DNA of 64,000 nt from Deltaproteobacteria bacterium RBG_13_43_22 (GTDB lineage: Bacteria > Desulfobacterota > RBG-13-43-22): positions 17,929 to 81,928 of the forward strand of contig MGQB01000038.1 of NCBI GenBank assembly GCA_001797675.1. The letters run 5' to 3'. The notes beneath the pieces were generated by a model, which saw nothing but the letters and a program-made list of their open reading frames with translations, ran no database searches and was not told the DNA's origin. Positions 47,974 through 57,478 of the stretch are shown piece by piece. Each line of letters opens with the position of its first letter. Position 1 is the first letter of the stretch. The translations under genes and the position numbers were made by a program.

Positions 47974-49239
47974 ATGATTCAGCTTAATGTTCTACTGTTC
48001 GGGTATCTGGGGGTATATCTTCTGCAGACCGGTTTTTCTCTTTGGCTGGAACACCTGAATCGGAAGCATCTTGAAGAAAAAGGGCAAAAGGTCCCTCCCC
48101 TCTTTGAAGGATTTATCGATCAACCCAAATTGACCCGAAGCATGGCTTATACCCTGGAAAACAGCCGTTTCTCGATTCGGCAAGGCCTGTTTAACGAGAT
48201 CATTCTTCTGGCCTTTCTCCTTTCAGGATTTCTGCCTTTTCTGGACCGGTTGTCCTCCGGCTGGCAACTGCCTCATATCTGGGCCGGCCTGTTTTTCTTT
48301 CTGGTTCCCGGGTTTATTTCCTATTGGCTGGATCTGCCCTTTGACTATTATGATACCTTTGTCATTGAAGAGAAATACGGTTTTAATCAATCCACAAAAA
48401 GGACCTGGATCACCGATCAATTGAAGTCCGGAGTTTTGTCATTGATCCTGTTTTCCTTAATCCTTTCATTGCTGCTCTGGATAATCCGAATTTCCCCCCA
48501 TCGCTGGTGGCTTTGGGGATTCCTGACCCTTTCCACCGTTCAATTGCTCCTGACGATCCTGTATCCCATCCTGATCGCCCCTTTATTCAATAAGTTTACT
48601 CCCATTGAGGATCAAGGGCTGGCGGAGAAGATCAATAAATTAATGGAAAGGGCCGGTATCCGAATCAAAGGGATATTTCAGATGGACGCCGGAAAGCGCA
48701 GCCGTCACACCAATGCCTATTTTACCGGCCTGGGCAGGACCAAGCGGATCGTTCTCTATGATACCTTGATCCGGAACCATCCCCAGGAGGAAGTTTTGGC
48801 CGTTCTGGCTCATGAGGCCGGGCATCATAAAAAGAAACATATTTTGAAACAATTCCTGCTGGTGGAATCGGCCATGCTGGTTTTTTTCTATCTGACTTAT
48901 CTTCTGATCGACTGGTCCTTCCTCTATCAGACCTTCGGGTTTGAAAATCCAAAGACCTATGCGGGTCTTTTGCTGATCGGGATCTTTTGGCAGAAGGCCG
49001 GTTTCTTTCTGATGCCTTTTTCCATGGTCTTGTCCCGGCGGTTTGAGCGCCAGGCCGACGGTTTTGCCGTTAGAATGCTTAAATCTTCCCAAGCCATGAT
49101 CGCCGGATTAAAGCGACTGGCGGCCGACAATTTGAGCAACCTTTTTCCCCATCCTTTTTATGTCCGATTCCATTATTCGCATCCCCCGCTGATGGAACGG
49201 ATCTCCCGGCTTCAAAGGCATGGGGAATCAGATAGTTGA
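47974..49239 (+). CDS. M48-family membrane metallopeptidase, Ste24/CAAX-protease type
   Basis: A 421-residue integral membrane zinc protease. The zinc motif is LAHEAGHHKKKHI with H280 and H284, and the third ligand is the glutamate in ERQADGFAV. The order of seven or so helices, the DYYDTFVIEEKYGFNQST loop and the roughly 60-residue region before the zinc motif match the Ste24/CAAX prenyl protease 1 family, not HtpX (which is about 290 residues). Bacterial members are thought to act in membrane protein quality control. ATG 47974 was chosen, with AGGA ten bases before it; a TTG nine bases earlier is possible. Confidence 0.92.
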   Translation: MIQLNVLLFGYLGVYLLQTGFSLWLEHLNRKHLEEKGQKVPPLFEGFIDQPKLTRSMAYTLENSRFSIRQGLFNEIILLAFLLSGFLPFLDRLSSGWQLPHIWAGLFFFLVPGFISYWLDLPFDYYDTFVIEEKYGFNQSTKRTWITDQLKSGVLSLILFSLILSLLLWIIRISPHRWWLWGFLTLSTVQLLLTILYPILIAPLFNKFTPIEDQGLAEKINKLMERAGIRIKGIFQMDAGKRSRHTNAYFTGLGRTKRIVLYDTLIRNHPQEEVLAVLAHEAGHHKKKHILKQFLLVESAMLVFFYLTYLLIDWSFLYQTFGFENPKTYAGLLLIGIFWQKAGFFLMPFSMVLSRRFERQADGFAVRMLKSSQAMIAGLKRLAADNLSNLFPHPFYVRFHYSHPPLMERISRLQRHGESDS

Positions 49240-49268
49240 GGCTTATTAAATAAAAAAATAGTGATAGG

Positions 49269-50210
49269 ATGAACCCGGAAGACCTTCAACCAGCGGAAGA
49301 AACAATCCTTCCACCCTCCCCTTCCGAAAAATCGGGCAGCCGCCTGCCGCTGACGGCCTTATTGGCCGGGGCTGTGGCCATCGCCTTTGCTCCTATTTTT
49401 GTCCGGCTCAGTCCGGTGGGACCGAGCGCCACCGCCTTTTGGCGGATTGTTCTGGCCCTGCCCCCCCTGTGGTTTTGGATGAGTTTCAAAAGGGAAGGGA
49501 TTAAATCAACCCCTTCTCCTTCTTCTTTTTCCGACTTTCTGTACTTAAGTCTGGCCGGCCTTTTTTTTGCCGGCGATCTGGCCATTTGGCATTGGTCCAT
49601 CAAACTGACTTCCGTAGCCAATGCCACCCTCCTGGTCAATTTTGCCCCGGTCTTTGTCACCTTGGGCGGCTGGCTGATCTTCGGCCAGAGGGCGCGAATG
49701 ATTTTTCTCCTCGGAATGGTTTTGGCCTTATCAGGCATGGTCATGATCGCCGGCAATAGTTTCCAGATCAGCCTTCTTCATTTTTCGGGAGATGCCTTGA
49801 GTTTTTCGGCGGCCCTTTTTTATGCCGGATACCTCTTGTCGGTTAAATCTCTTCGGGAACGATTTTCCACCCCCACCTTGATGGCCTGGAGCGGCCTGGT
49901 AACCGCCCTGGCCCTGTTGCCGATTACCTGGTTATCCGGGGAAGGCTTATCTATCTCAAGCTTTCAAGGATGGACGGTGTTAATCGGTTTGGCCTTGATC
50001 TCCCAAGTGGCCGGTCAAAGTCTTATCGCCTTCGCCTTGGCCCATCTCCCGGCCTCCTTTTCCTCGGTTGCCTTACTGGTCCAGCCGGTTGCAGCGGCCT
50101 TCCTGGCCTGGTTCCTGCTCAAGGAAGACCTGGTGGTCTGGCAGGTGGTCGGCGGCCTACTGGTTTTGTTCGGAATCCTGGTGGCCAAACGAGGCAGTCC
50201 GTTGGAATAA
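49269..50210 (+). CDS. EamA/DMT-superfamily transporter
   Basis: A 313-residue permease with ten transmembrane helices formed by two EamA repeats (GAVAIAFAPIFVRLSPVGPS begins the first, and GDALSFSAALFYAGYLLSVK the second). Family members export amino acids, nucleosides or other small metabolites; no substrate can be named. The N-terminal 25 residues are acidic and soluble. It starts 29 bases after the protease gene and may share its transcript. Confidence 0.88.
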   Translation: MNPEDLQPAEETILPPSPSEKSGSRLPLTALLAGAVAIAFAPIFVRLSPVGPSATAFWRIVLALPPLWFWMSFKREGIKSTPSPSSFSDFLYLSLAGLFFAGDLAIWHWSIKLTSVANATLLVNFAPVFVTLGGWLIFGQRARMIFLLGMVLALSGMVMIAGNSFQISLLHFSGDALSFSAALFYAGYLLSVKSLRERFSTPTLMAWSGLVTALALLPITWLSGEGLSISSFQGWTVLIGLALISQVAGQSLIAFALAHLPASFSSVALLVQPVAAAFLAWFLLKEDLVVWQVVGGLLVLFGILVAKRGSPLE

Positions 50211-50232
50211 GTCAAAATTTTGGATAGACATC

Positions 50233-50261
50233 TTGACACCTAATCGCCATTCCCTTATATT
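50233..50261 (+). promoter_or_regulatory. Promoter of the HD-GYP gene
   Basis: TTGACA (50233-50238), a 17-base spacer, then TATATT (50256-50261), in the 106-base gap after the EamA gene. The leader would be about 50 bases to ATG 50317. The ribosome site AACTGGAGAACGT is adequate. Confidence 0.65.
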
Positions 50262-50316
50262 TCCTCCAGACACCGGGTAAAAATAATCAGTCGGTCAAAA
50301 ACTGGAGAACGTATCT

Positions 50317-51393
50317 ATGGATGAGGGCATTTACATCGCCATTCCTCCGGGGGCAATCATCCCGGGGGTTTTACCAAAATTTAAAATATACTTATTGTCA
50401 CCGGAAGGGCATTATTCCCTTTGGGCCCTGGAGGGCAATAAAGTCACCGCCAAACAGCTCGAAAAACTCACCGAAGGCGGCCTTAAAGAGGTCTACATCG
50501 ACCTGGAAGAAAATTTTTTATACGAAGAATATCTTGAAACCAACCTGAGCAAGATCCTCGAGAATCAAGCGACGTCAGTAGACCAGAAAGCGGCTATATT
50601 CAGTAAAGTTTCCATTAACGTTGTCAGGGTTGCTTTTGAAGCCTCTTTCGGGCAGGGCACCATGGGACCGGAGGCCATAAAGCGAACGGAGAGAATGATT
50701 AGAAACGCCCTGGAGTTTCTAACGGAAACCAAATCCCTTCAGGCCCTGTCTCAAATGATCGGCCATGACTACAAGACCTATGAACATGCCACCAAGGTTC
50801 TCTGGTTTACGGTGGCCTTCCTTAGAGACAACCCGGCCATTCTGGGAATAATTGAACCGGGATATCCGGATGTGGATGAAATTCAAAAAATGGAACTATT
50901 ACGGCAATGCGGTGTCGGCGCCCTGCTTCACGATATCGGCAAAACGTTTGTATCCCAAGACATCCTCAATAAAAACGGCCCGCTCACAGAAATCGAATGG
51001 GAAATCATGAAACGTCATCCTCTCAACAGTTTGGCCATGCTTCTCACCACAGACATCCCCGAGTTCGTCAAGAAGGCGGTATTGCAGCATCATGAGGATT
51101 TTGATGGCGGCGGTTATCCCATGCAACTCAGAGGACTGCACATTTCCATCCTGGCCCGCGTATTGAGAATTGTGGACACCTTTGACGCCATGACCTCCCG
51201 ACGTCCTTACAAGGATTCCCTGCCTCCCAGGAAGGCGATAGAGATCATGATCGGAACCCCCCCCTCCAATAATATCGGGGGGTATAAAACCTTGGAGCAG
51301 GATCATCGAGATCAGGGTATGATTCAATGTTTTGATGAAGATCTGCTCCGGAAATTCATCTTATTTCTCGGCAAAACAAAACTGAATGAATAA
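50317..51393 (+). CDS. HD-GYP domain phosphodiesterase
   Basis: A 358-residue protein. Residues 1-130 form an N-terminal domain of unknown type, with no receiver or PAS signature. The C-terminal HD-GYP domain has the metal-binding HD in ALLHDIGKTFVSQDILNKNG, the H-x-x-x in MKRHPLNSLAMLL, HHEDFDGGGYPMQLRG (the GYP loop) and RIVDTFDAMTSRRPYK. Cyclic-di-GMP hydrolysis is the typical activity. It likely lowers cyclic-di-GMP in response to an unknown input. Co-directional with the next gene, 12 bases away. Confidence 0.92.
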   Translation: MDEGIYIAIPPGAIIPGVLPKFKIYLLSPEGHYSLWALEGNKVTAKQLEKLTEGGLKEVYIDLEENFLYEEYLETNLSKILENQATSVDQKAAIFSKVSINVVRVAFEASFGQGTMGPEAIKRTERMIRNALEFLTETKSLQALSQMIGHDYKTYEHATKVLWFTVAFLRDNPAILGIIEPGYPDVDEIQKMELLRQCGVGALLHDIGKTFVSQDILNKNGPLTEIEWEIMKRHPLNSLAMLLTTDIPEFVKKAVLQHHEDFDGGGYPMQLRGLHISILARVLRIVDTFDAMTSRRPYKDSLPPRKAIEIMIGTPPSNNIGGYKTLEQDHRDQGMIQCFDEDLLRKFILFLGKTKLNE

Positions 51394-51405
51394 TAGGAGG
51401 AAAGC

Positions 51406-52023
51406 GTGATTATTCAATCTTTGGCTGTCGGGCCGATCCAGGCCAATTGCTATATTTTAGGTTGTGAACAAACGAAGGAAGCCGTAGTCATTGACCCCGG
51501 CGATGAACCCAAACACATCCTGAGCGGTCTTCAAAAACAGGCTTTCCAGCTTAAATACATCATCAATACCCACGGTCACTTTGACCATGTCGGGGCTAAC
51601 AAAGCCTTAAAAGACGTCACCGGTGCACCGGTCCTTATTCATAAAGGGGATGCCCCGATGCTGGCCCACCTCTCGGCCAGTGCCGGCATGTGGGGGATGC
51701 GTGCCGACGACTCACCCGCAGACCAATTCCTGAAAGATGGGGATCGGATCTCGTTCGGGAAGATCATTCTGGAGGTCATTTCCACCCCCGGTCATTCTCC
51801 CGGAGGGATATCCCTTTATACCCCCAAAGATCTTTTTGTGGGGGATACCTTGTTCGCCGGTTCCATCGGACGGACCGACTTTCCGGGCGGGGATTACGAC
51901 CTGCTGATTTCCGGCGTACGGAATCGCCTTTTTGTCTTGGGTGATGACGTGAAGGTCTACCCCGGCCACGGCCCGGCCACTACCATCGGTTATGAAAAAA
52001 AATATAACCCGTTTTTTAACTGA
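51406..52023 (+). CDS. Metallo-beta-lactamase-fold hydrolase, glyoxalase II-like
   Basis: A 205-residue MBL hydrolase with the binuclear site in INTHGHFDHVGANKAL (THxHxDH), further ligands HSPGGISLY (His), GDTLFAGSIGRTDFPGGDYD (Asp), and VYPGHGPATTIGYEKKYNPF (His) at the end. The pattern is that of the YcbL/GloB-like group. It may be a thioester hydrolase for S-lactoylglutathione-like or coenzyme A thioesters. The gene follows the HD-GYP gene by 12 bases, with AGGAGG in the gap. Confidence 0.9.
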   Translation: MIIQSLAVGPIQANCYILGCEQTKEAVVIDPGDEPKHILSGLQKQAFQLKYIINTHGHFDHVGANKALKDVTGAPVLIHKGDAPMLAHLSASAGMWGMRADDSPADQFLKDGDRISFGKIILEVISTPGHSPGGISLYTPKDLFVGDTLFAGSIGRTDFPGGDYDLLISGVRNRLFVLGDDVKVYPGHGPATTIGYEKKYNPFFN

Positions 52024-52128
52024 AGCGGATAATCTATTTGATTGGCAAATTTATTTAATTTGCTTAGATTAGGCCTTTGGGATATTTTTTAGAACAATCT
52101 TCTATTTTAATAAACAGGGCTTTATATT

Positions 52129-53325
52129 ATGACGTTTTGGAGAGTCGATAACCCGACCCACGTGGTCGTCCCTTTTATTGAAGGGGATGGAACCGGCCCG
52201 GACATCTGGCGAGCCACCCGCCCGGTGTTAGAGGCCGCAGTCCAAAGGGCTTACAGCGGACTCAAACAAATAGAGTGGCTGGAAGTCCTGGCCGGGGGAA
52301 AAGCCTACTCTCAGACCGGCCAGTGGCTGCCGGAACAAACCATCCATGCCCTTCGCCACTACAGTCTGGCATTAAAAGGCCCCTTGACCACCCCGGTAGG
52401 GAAAGGGATACGAAGCCTCAATGTCCAACTCAGGCAGGTCCTGGATCTTTATGTCTGCCTCCGGCCGGTCCGGTATTTTGACGGGGTGCCCAGCCCCATG
52501 CGTCATCCCGAATTGGTGGATATGGTCGTCTTCCGTGAAAACACCGAAGATGTTTATTCCGGAATCGAATGGCCGGCTGAAAGTGCCGAGGCCCGAGAGC
52601 TGACCGAATGGATCGAAAAGAAAACCGGGAAGAAATTAACCCCCGGCTCGGGGATCGGGATCAAACCGATCAGCCGACCGGGTACCCATCGTCTGGTTCG
52701 CCGGGCTATTGAATACGCCCTGCGTCGCAACAAACCGAGCGTCACCCTGGTACACAAAGGCAATATCATGAAATTCACCGAAGGGGCCTTCCGTAACTGG
52801 GGTTATGAACTGGCTCAGGAAGAATTCCCCGATGAAACCATAACCGAAGCGGAACTTCAAAAACAACCCGGGGAGGAATCCCCTTTAGGAAAAGTCATCA
52901 TCAAAGACCGGATCGCCGACATGATGTTCCAACAGGTTCTTCTTCGTCCGGCTGAATATTCGGTTATTGCCACCGGCAATCTGAACGGGGATTATCTTTC
53001 CGATGCCCTGGCGGCCCAGGTGGGCGGTTTGGGCATGGCCCCGGGGGCCAATATGGGTGACGATTGCGCTGTTTTTGAGGCCACCCACGGGTCCGCCCCT
53101 CAATACGCCGGCCTGGATATGGTAAACCCAGGATCTTTGATCCTTTCCGGTGCCCTGCTGTTGGAACATCTTGGCTGGCAGGAAGCGGCGGACTTGATCT
53201 ATGGAGCCATTCAACGAACCATCTCGGAAGGCTTGGTCACTTATGATCTGGCCCGCCAGATGGCTGACGCCCACGAGGTCTCATGTTCTCAATTTGGTCG
53301 ATCTCTAATCGAACGAATGGGATAA
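52129..53325 (+). CDS. icd: Isocitrate dehydrogenase (decarboxylating, NADP-type group)
   Basis: A 398-residue oxidative decarboxylase of the TCA cycle. Substrate residues appear in [20 protein letters not shown] and [18 protein letters not shown], and the lysine in [17 protein letters not shown]. For the cofactor site, the tyrosine and arginine in VTYDLARQM match the NADP-contacting Y391/R395 of the E. coli enzyme. The E. coli K344 is Gln here ([11 protein letters not shown]). NADP preference is likely, but reduced discrimination is possible. The next gene begins within its 3' end by 43 bases. Confidence 0.93.
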   Translation: MTFWRVDNPTHVVVPFIEGDGTGPDIWRATRPVLEAAVQRAYSGLKQIEWLEVLAGGKAYSQTGQWLPEQTIHALRHYSLALKGPLTTPVGKGIRSLNVQLRQVLDLYVCLRPVRYFDGVPSPMRHPELVDMVVFRENTEDVYSGIEWPAESAEARELTEWIEKKTGKKLTPGSGIGIKPISRPGTHRLVRRAIEYALRRNKPSVTLVHKGNIMKFTEGAFRNWGYELAQEEFPDETITEAELQKQPGEESPLGKVIIKDRIADMMFQQVLLRPAEYSVIATGNLNGDYLSDALAAQVGGLGMAPGANMGDDCAVFEATHGSAPQYAGLDMVNPGSLILSGALLLEHLGWQEAADLIYGAIQRTISEGLVTYDLARQMADAHEVSCSQFGRSLIERMG

Positions 53326-54047
53326 AGGGGCCCTGGCTGCCCGGGTTTATCTCTCTCTTATTTCCGGAGAAATGCGCCTTTTGCCGGACTTTGTTGCTTA
53401 CCCGGGGCGAAGAAATTCCCGTTCTATGCCTGGCCTGCGAAAAAGAGATTCAATGGATGGTCCCACCCCATTGTCCCCGCTGCGGCCGACCGTTTCCCAA
53501 AGGGTCGACTTCGCATCTCTGTTCCGACTGCCTGAAACAAAAACTTTTTTTTGATTGGGGCCGTGCGGTGGTACTGTATCAAGGAGTCCTTGCCGAGGCC
53601 ATCCGGCGGTTCAAGTATCATGGAGACATCAGCCTTGCCGGTCCCTTAGGCCTGTTCTGGAACCGAATGAATTTAGAAGATCTTTCCTTTGAGGCGATTC
53701 TTCCGGTCCCGCTCCATCCAGCACGGCTGCGGGAAAGGGGTTTTAATCAAGCCCTTTTGTTGGGGAAAATCCTGGCAAAGATCCACAACAAAAAGGTCTT
53801 GCCCAAAGCTCTCAGGCGTATAAGAAATACCATCCCCCAGGTTCAACTGGATCATTCGGAACGGGAAAGGAATGTCCGCGGGGCCTTTGCCGTCAGGGAG
53901 AAACAGGAGATACTGGACAAACGACTTCTGTTGGTCGATGATGTCTTTACCACCGGGGCGACGGTTAACGAATGTGCCAGGGTATTGAAAAAATCCGGTG
54001 CCAAGGAGGTCTTTATCCTGACCTTGGCCCGTGTAGGAGCAGCATGA
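53283..54047 (+). CDS. comF: ComF-family phosphoribosyltransferase-like protein
   Basis: A 254-residue protein with an N-terminal double zinc-finger region ([29 protein letters not shown]) and a phosphoribosyltransferase fold. The PRPP loop is [20 protein letters not shown] near the C-terminus. In naturally competent bacteria ComF helps import DNA through ComEA/ComEC. Here it overlaps rfaE2 by ATGA and is better seen as a conserved accessory of unknown role in non-competent species. Its ATG 53283 lies inside icd. Confidence 0.9.
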   Translation: MFSIWSISNRTNGIKGPWLPGFISLLFPEKCAFCRTLLLTRGEEIPVLCLACEKEIQWMVPPHCPRCGRPFPKGSTSHLCSDCLKQKLFFDWGRAVVLYQGVLAEAIRRFKYHGDISLAGPLGLFWNRMNLEDLSFEAILPVPLHPARLRERGFNQALLLGKILAKIHNKKVLPKALRRIRNTIPQVQLDHSERERNVRGAFAVREKQEILDKRLLLVDDVFTTGATVNECARVLKKSGAKEVFILTLARVGAA

Positions 54048-54550
54048 AAAATAAAATTATCCCTAAGGACCAAATCAAAAAAACAATCGTCTCTCTTAAA
54101 AAAAAGAGGCTAAAAATCGTCTTTACCAATGGGTGTTTTGACCTCCTTCATGTAGGGCATGTCCGCTATCTTAAGGAAGCCCGGGCCTTGGGAGACTGCC
54201 TGATCATCGGTTTAAACAGCGACCGCTCGGTCCGTAAGATCAAAGACCCGCTCCGACCTCTCATATCGGAAGATCAACGGGCGGAGGTTTTGGCCGCCCT
54301 GGAATGTGTTGATTATATAGTCCTTTTCGATGAAGCCGATCCCTTTAAATTGATTGAAGAAATCAGACCGGAGGTCTTGGTCAAAGGGGCGGACTGGTCT
54401 ATGGACAAAATTATCGGGGCCGACCTGGTTAGTTCTTATGGGGGGCAGGTACGAAGAGTGGAATTGGTCCCTTCGATTTCCTCCTCGGAAATCATCAACA
54501 GGATTATTTCTCGATATAAAAAATCACGGGGATGGTCCAGTGACAAGTGA
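54044..54550 (+). CDS. rfaE2: D-glycero-beta-D-manno-heptose 1-phosphate adenylyltransferase
   Basis: A 168-residue nucleotidyltransferase that makes ADP-heptose for LPS core. The adenylyltransferase motif is IVFTNGCFDLLHVGHVRYLK (HxGH), followed by GLNSDRSVRKIKDPLRPLIS and SISSSEII. It corresponds to the C-terminal domain of E. coli HldE, present here as a stand-alone gene. The kinase domain gene is not in the window. GmhA at 62470 provides the first step of the same pathway. The start overlaps comF by four bases. Confidence 0.94.
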   Translation: MKNKIIPKDQIKKTIVSLKKKRLKIVFTNGCFDLLHVGHVRYLKEARALGDCLIIGLNSDRSVRKIKDPLRPLISEDQRAEVLAALECVDYIVLFDEADPFKLIEEIRPEVLVKGADWSMDKIIGADLVSSYGGQVRRVELVPSISSSEIINRIISRYKKSRGWSSDK

Positions 54551-54600
54551 CGGAAAAAAAGACCGGGGGACACGGGGATAAGGAGACTGGGGAGATATGA
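54548..54600. repeat. GACACGGGG/GGAGACTGGGGAGA phrase repeat
   Basis: AAAAAGACCGGGGGACACGG followed by GGATAAGGAGACTGGGGAG is a purine-rich phrase series. Related sequence (ACGCCGGGACGCGGGGAC, then the reverse complement of GATACGGAGATGGGGAGA) is at 58345-58440. The phrase occurs between genes of many Desulfobacterota. Confidence 0.45.
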
Positions 54601-54643
54601 TCGGTGTCGGGAATCGAATAACCGGTAACCTGTAACGGCTTTT

Positions 54644-54865
54644 TCAGCGTCTGAACAGGGAAAATATTATGGTCAGAAGAATACTGATGATGATACAGGT
54701 GGTAATCGGGAAATAAAAGGCAACCTTATCTCCCTTAAAAAAAATATCCCCGGGCAATTTCCCGATCCAGGGGATCTTGGTTAAAAGCAGCAGAACCCCT
54801 CCAAGGAGAGAAAGGATCAACCCTAAAAAAAGGAGAATCTTTCCTAAGCTATCAAAAATATTCAT
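54644..54865 (-). CDS. DUF2905-family small membrane protein
   Basis: A 73-residue protein with two transmembrane helices (LFLGLILSLLGGVLLLL and YFPITTCIIISILLTIIFS) and the conserved middle loop IPWIGKLPGDIFFKGDKVAF, which is diagnostic of DUF2905. Function unknown. It is the only leftward gene in the housekeeping half of the window. Confidence 0.9.
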   Translation of the reverse strand: MNIFDSLGKILLFLGLILSLLGGVLLLLTKIPWIGKLPGDIFFKGDKVAFYFPITTCIIISILLTIIFSLFRR

Positions 54866-55222
54866 GGTTCAAACACATCGTTCAAAGCTCTCTTATATTG
54901 AATAAGATATTTTAACTTCTTCCTCACCCAAGTGTCAATAGTCAGAAAAACCAGTTTAACACCCAAATACCGTACTTCCACCCTTACCCTTGGTCCCCCG
55001 TAAGGGTAAGGAAGTTAATCTTTTCCCCTCTCCCCTGGTGGGAAAAGGGGTCCTGAGGGTGGTTCTTCTTCCTCGCATGGCACCCGAGAGGATGAAGGTA
55101 TTTTGTTAAAATAGATTCAAATTTTCTATTCGACATTGAAGAGAGGTATTGATTTTTCGGTAATTAATTATTATTATGGAAGAAGGAAAAAGAAAAGGTA
55201 AAGGCGAGGAGGGACGCGAACC
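54866..55222. other. Intergenic region with one 9-bp hairpin, no gene
   Basis: CTTACCCTT (54983-54991) pairs with AAGGGTAAG (55002-55010) across a 10-base loop, and phrases of the type CCCCTCTCCCCTGGTGGG follow. Strand and position fit neither neighbour as a terminator. No promoter for the next gene is obvious, although the stretch before 55222 is AT-rich. Confidence 0.4.
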
Positions 55223-55618
55223 ATGTCCGAGAACGAAGAAAAAGGCTTTGTGTTTAAGGACCGCAGAAAAATATTTTCGGAATCAGATCAAGAACCTGAG
55301 ACGGCGAAAATACCCCCCCAAGAGGAACCGGTTCAAGAAAAAACCGGACCGGAAGAGTCTCCTCCTCGTATCCCCCTACCCGAAGTCAATTTCTCCACTT
55401 TTATCGTCTCCTTGAGTACAGAAGTCTTATTTCATTTAGGAGAATTCCCCCATCCGGTGTCAGGGGAAAAACAAAAGGATTTACCCCTGGCCAAACATGC
55501 TATTGACACCCTGACCATGTTGAAAGAAAAAACAGTCGGGAATCTAACCGATGAAGAGCAAAAGCTATTGGAAGGGATGTTATACGATTTAAGGATGGCT
55601 TACATCAGGGCATCATAG
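55223..55618 (+). CDS. DUF1844-family protein
   Basis: A 131-residue soluble protein. The first 60 residues are charged and proline-rich (VQEKTGPEESPPRIPLPEVN), probably disordered. The DUF1844 core begins NFSTFIVSLSTEVLFHLGEF and continues PLAKHAIDTLTMLKEKTVGN and ends DEEQKLLEGMLYDLRMAYI. The family is widespread in Desulfobacterota and Planctomycetes, without known function. ATG 55223 follows GGAGG at 13 bases. Confidence 0.88.
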   Translation: MSENEEKGFVFKDRRKIFSESDQEPETAKIPPQEEPVQEKTGPEESPPRIPLPEVNFSTFIVSLSTEVLFHLGEFPHPVSGEKQKDLPLAKHAIDTLTMLKEKTVGNLTDEEQKLLEGMLYDLRMAYIRAS

Positions 55619-55824
55619 AAAAAGGGTTCTATGGGAGCCGAGGCATGAAGGATTCAAGTGAAATCCTGATATAAGCCCCAAGCCCTGGAATAGCGGAACT
55701 CTATCCTCGCATTAAACCCTAATGTCCTTAAAGGGCAACCAAGAAAAATAAATTTGTTTCGACAAACGCCGAACACCTTTCGACGAACGATGTTTTTGTA
55801 TTAGATTAGACAGGAGGTTTTTTT

Positions 55825-57297
55825 ATGTCAGACATTTGGAAAAAACGCCGTTATTTATGGACATTGATAGGGGTTTCTCTATTATCGCTGGTTGCCGGCT
55901 TGATTATTGCCGCCAATCTGAACTGGACCCACCCCCTATCGGCTAAGACCGAAATCCCGGCCATAGGGGGAGTCCCCTCTTTTGCCGATCTGGCCCAGGC
56001 CGTCTCCCCGTCTGTGGTCAATATCAGTACCACCAAAAGGGTCAGGGGCGGAGGCCGTGTCTTTGACTACTTTATGGGGCCGAGAGATCGAAGAAACCCG
56101 ATGGACGATTTTTTTGATAGATTTTTCGGAGGGGATATCCCCCAACAAAGAGAATATAAACAAAAGAGTCTGGGTTCAGGGTTCTTTATTGACGGGGACG
56201 GGTATATCCTGACCAACAATCATGTCGTCGAGGACGCCGATGAAATCAAGGTCATCTTAAAAGACCATAAAGAAAAGGAATTTGATGCGAAAGTGATCGG
56301 TCGGGACTCAAAAACCGACCTGGCCTTGATCAAGATCAAATCCTGGAAAGGGCTTCAACTGATAAAACTTGGGAATTCCGATGAACTTCGGGTCGGCGAT
56401 TGGGTGGTGGCCATCGGCAATCCCTTCGGTCTGGACCATACGGTTACAGCCGGGATTGTCAGCGCCAAAGGCCGGGTTATCGGTGCAGGTCCTTATGATA
56501 ATTTCATTCAAACCGATGCCTCGATCAACCCTGGAAATAGCGGGGGACCTCTGATAAACCTCAAAGGAGAAGTGGTCGGGATCAACACAGCCATTTTCGC
56601 CGGCGGCCAGGGGATCGGATTCGCCATTCCCATCAATACGGCCAAGGAACTTATTTCCCAATTAAAAGAAAAAGGTAAGGTCACCCGAGGTTGGCTGGGA
56701 GTGATGATCCAAAAGGTAACCCCGGACCTGGCCAAATCCTTCGGTCTCAAAGATGAAGCCGGAGCCCTGGTCGGAGATGTCACTTCAGCGAGTCCGGCCG
56801 ATAAGGCGGGAATAAAGCCGGGGGATATTATCATTGAATTTGACGGTAAGCCCATCAAAGAAATGAATGAACTGCCTCGATTGGTCGCCGCTGTCCCGGT
56901 GGGCAAAGTGGTTGAGGTCAAGGTTCTGCGGGAAGGCAAACCTCAAATATTCAAAATCCAGGTTCAGGAATTGGATGATAAACAACTGGCTTCCGGTCCT
57001 TCACAGATCAAAGAAAGTTTGGGTATCTCCGTCCGGGAATTTACCCCTGAATTGGCCAGACGTTTCAGGATGGATTATGAACCGGGGGTTCTGATCGTCC
57101 AGGTTCAGGAAGGAAGCCCGGCCGAAGAAGCCGGTATTCAAGAAGGTGACCTGATTAAAGAGATAAACCGAAAATCGGTCAAGGACATGAAAACCTATCA
57201 GGGCCTGATGGGGAGTATCAAAAAGGGCGGGAATGTCCTTTTTCGGATCAAACGTGGGGGAATGAATCTTTTTGTCAGCCTTCGCTTGGGCGAATAA
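55825..57297 (+). CDS. HtrA/DegQ-family periplasmic serine protease
   Basis: A 490-residue envelope quality-control protease. It has an N-terminal membrane anchor or signal (LWTLIGVSLLSLVAGLIIAA, residues 11-30). The catalytic triad is H133 (ILTNNHVVED), D165 (SKTDLALIKI) and S239 (INPGNSGGPL). Two PDZ domains follow (about 275-375 and 395-488), the DegP/DegQ arrangement. It starts at ATG 55825 after AGGAGGTTTTTTT. The gene is followed by hairpin element copy D and then by an intrinsic terminator. Confidence 0.95.
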   Translation: MSDIWKKRRYLWTLIGVSLLSLVAGLIIAANLNWTHPLSAKTEIPAIGGVPSFADLAQAVSPSVVNISTTKRVRGGGRVFDYFMGPRDRRNPMDDFFDRFFGGDIPQQREYKQKSLGSGFFIDGDGYILTNNHVVEDADEIKVILKDHKEKEFDAKVIGRDSKTDLALIKIKSWKGLQLIKLGNSDELRVGDWVVAIGNPFGLDHTVTAGIVSAKGRVIGAGPYDNFIQTDASINPGNSGGPLINLKGEVVGINTAIFAGGQGIGFAIPINTAKELISQLKEKGKVTRGWLGVMIQKVTPDLAKSFGLKDEAGALVGDVTSASPADKAGIKPGDIIIEFDGKPIKEMNELPRLVAAVPVGKVVEVKVLREGKPQIFKIQVQELDDKQLASGPSQIKESLGISVREFTPELARRFRMDYEPGVLIVQVQEGSPAEEAGIQEGDLIKEINRKSVKDMKTYQGLMGSIKKGGNVLFRIKRGGMNLFVSLRLGE

Positions 57298-57307
57298 AAC
57301 AGGTTTT

Positions 57308-57438
57308 ATTGAAGCTCCCTGCACTAAGGTACAGTCCCGCCTTGGCGGGATTCCATGCAAGGAAAATGTCTATTATTGTAGTCCGCTCGCTAACCGACGC
57401 CGGAAGGTGCGGGGAAGGCGTCCGCTATCCATGTTCAA
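57308..57438 (+). repeat. Hairpin element, copy D (diverged), with an extra palindrome in the left hairpin
   Basis: Starts ATTGAAGCTCCCTGCACT and ends CTATCCATGTTCAA. The right hairpin is degenerate (GACGCCGGAAGGTGCGG). In the left half the palindrome TCCCGCCTTGGCGGGA (57335-57350) is present between ACAG and TTCCA, where copy A has GGAATC. It lies between the htrA stop codon and the htrA terminator. Confidence 0.7.
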
Positions 57439-57440
57439 AA

Positions 57441-57466
57441 GGGGCGATAGCATCGCCCCTTTTTTT
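57441..57466 (+). terminator. Intrinsic terminator after htrA
   Basis: GGGGCGAT (57441-57448) pairs with ATCGCCCC (57452-57459) across AGC, followed by a run of seven T (57460-57466). It is a textbook Rho-independent terminator. It is 143 bases after the htrA stop codon, because copy D of the hairpin element occupies the gap. Confidence 0.85.
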
Positions 57467-57478
57467 CGTACTTAACTT

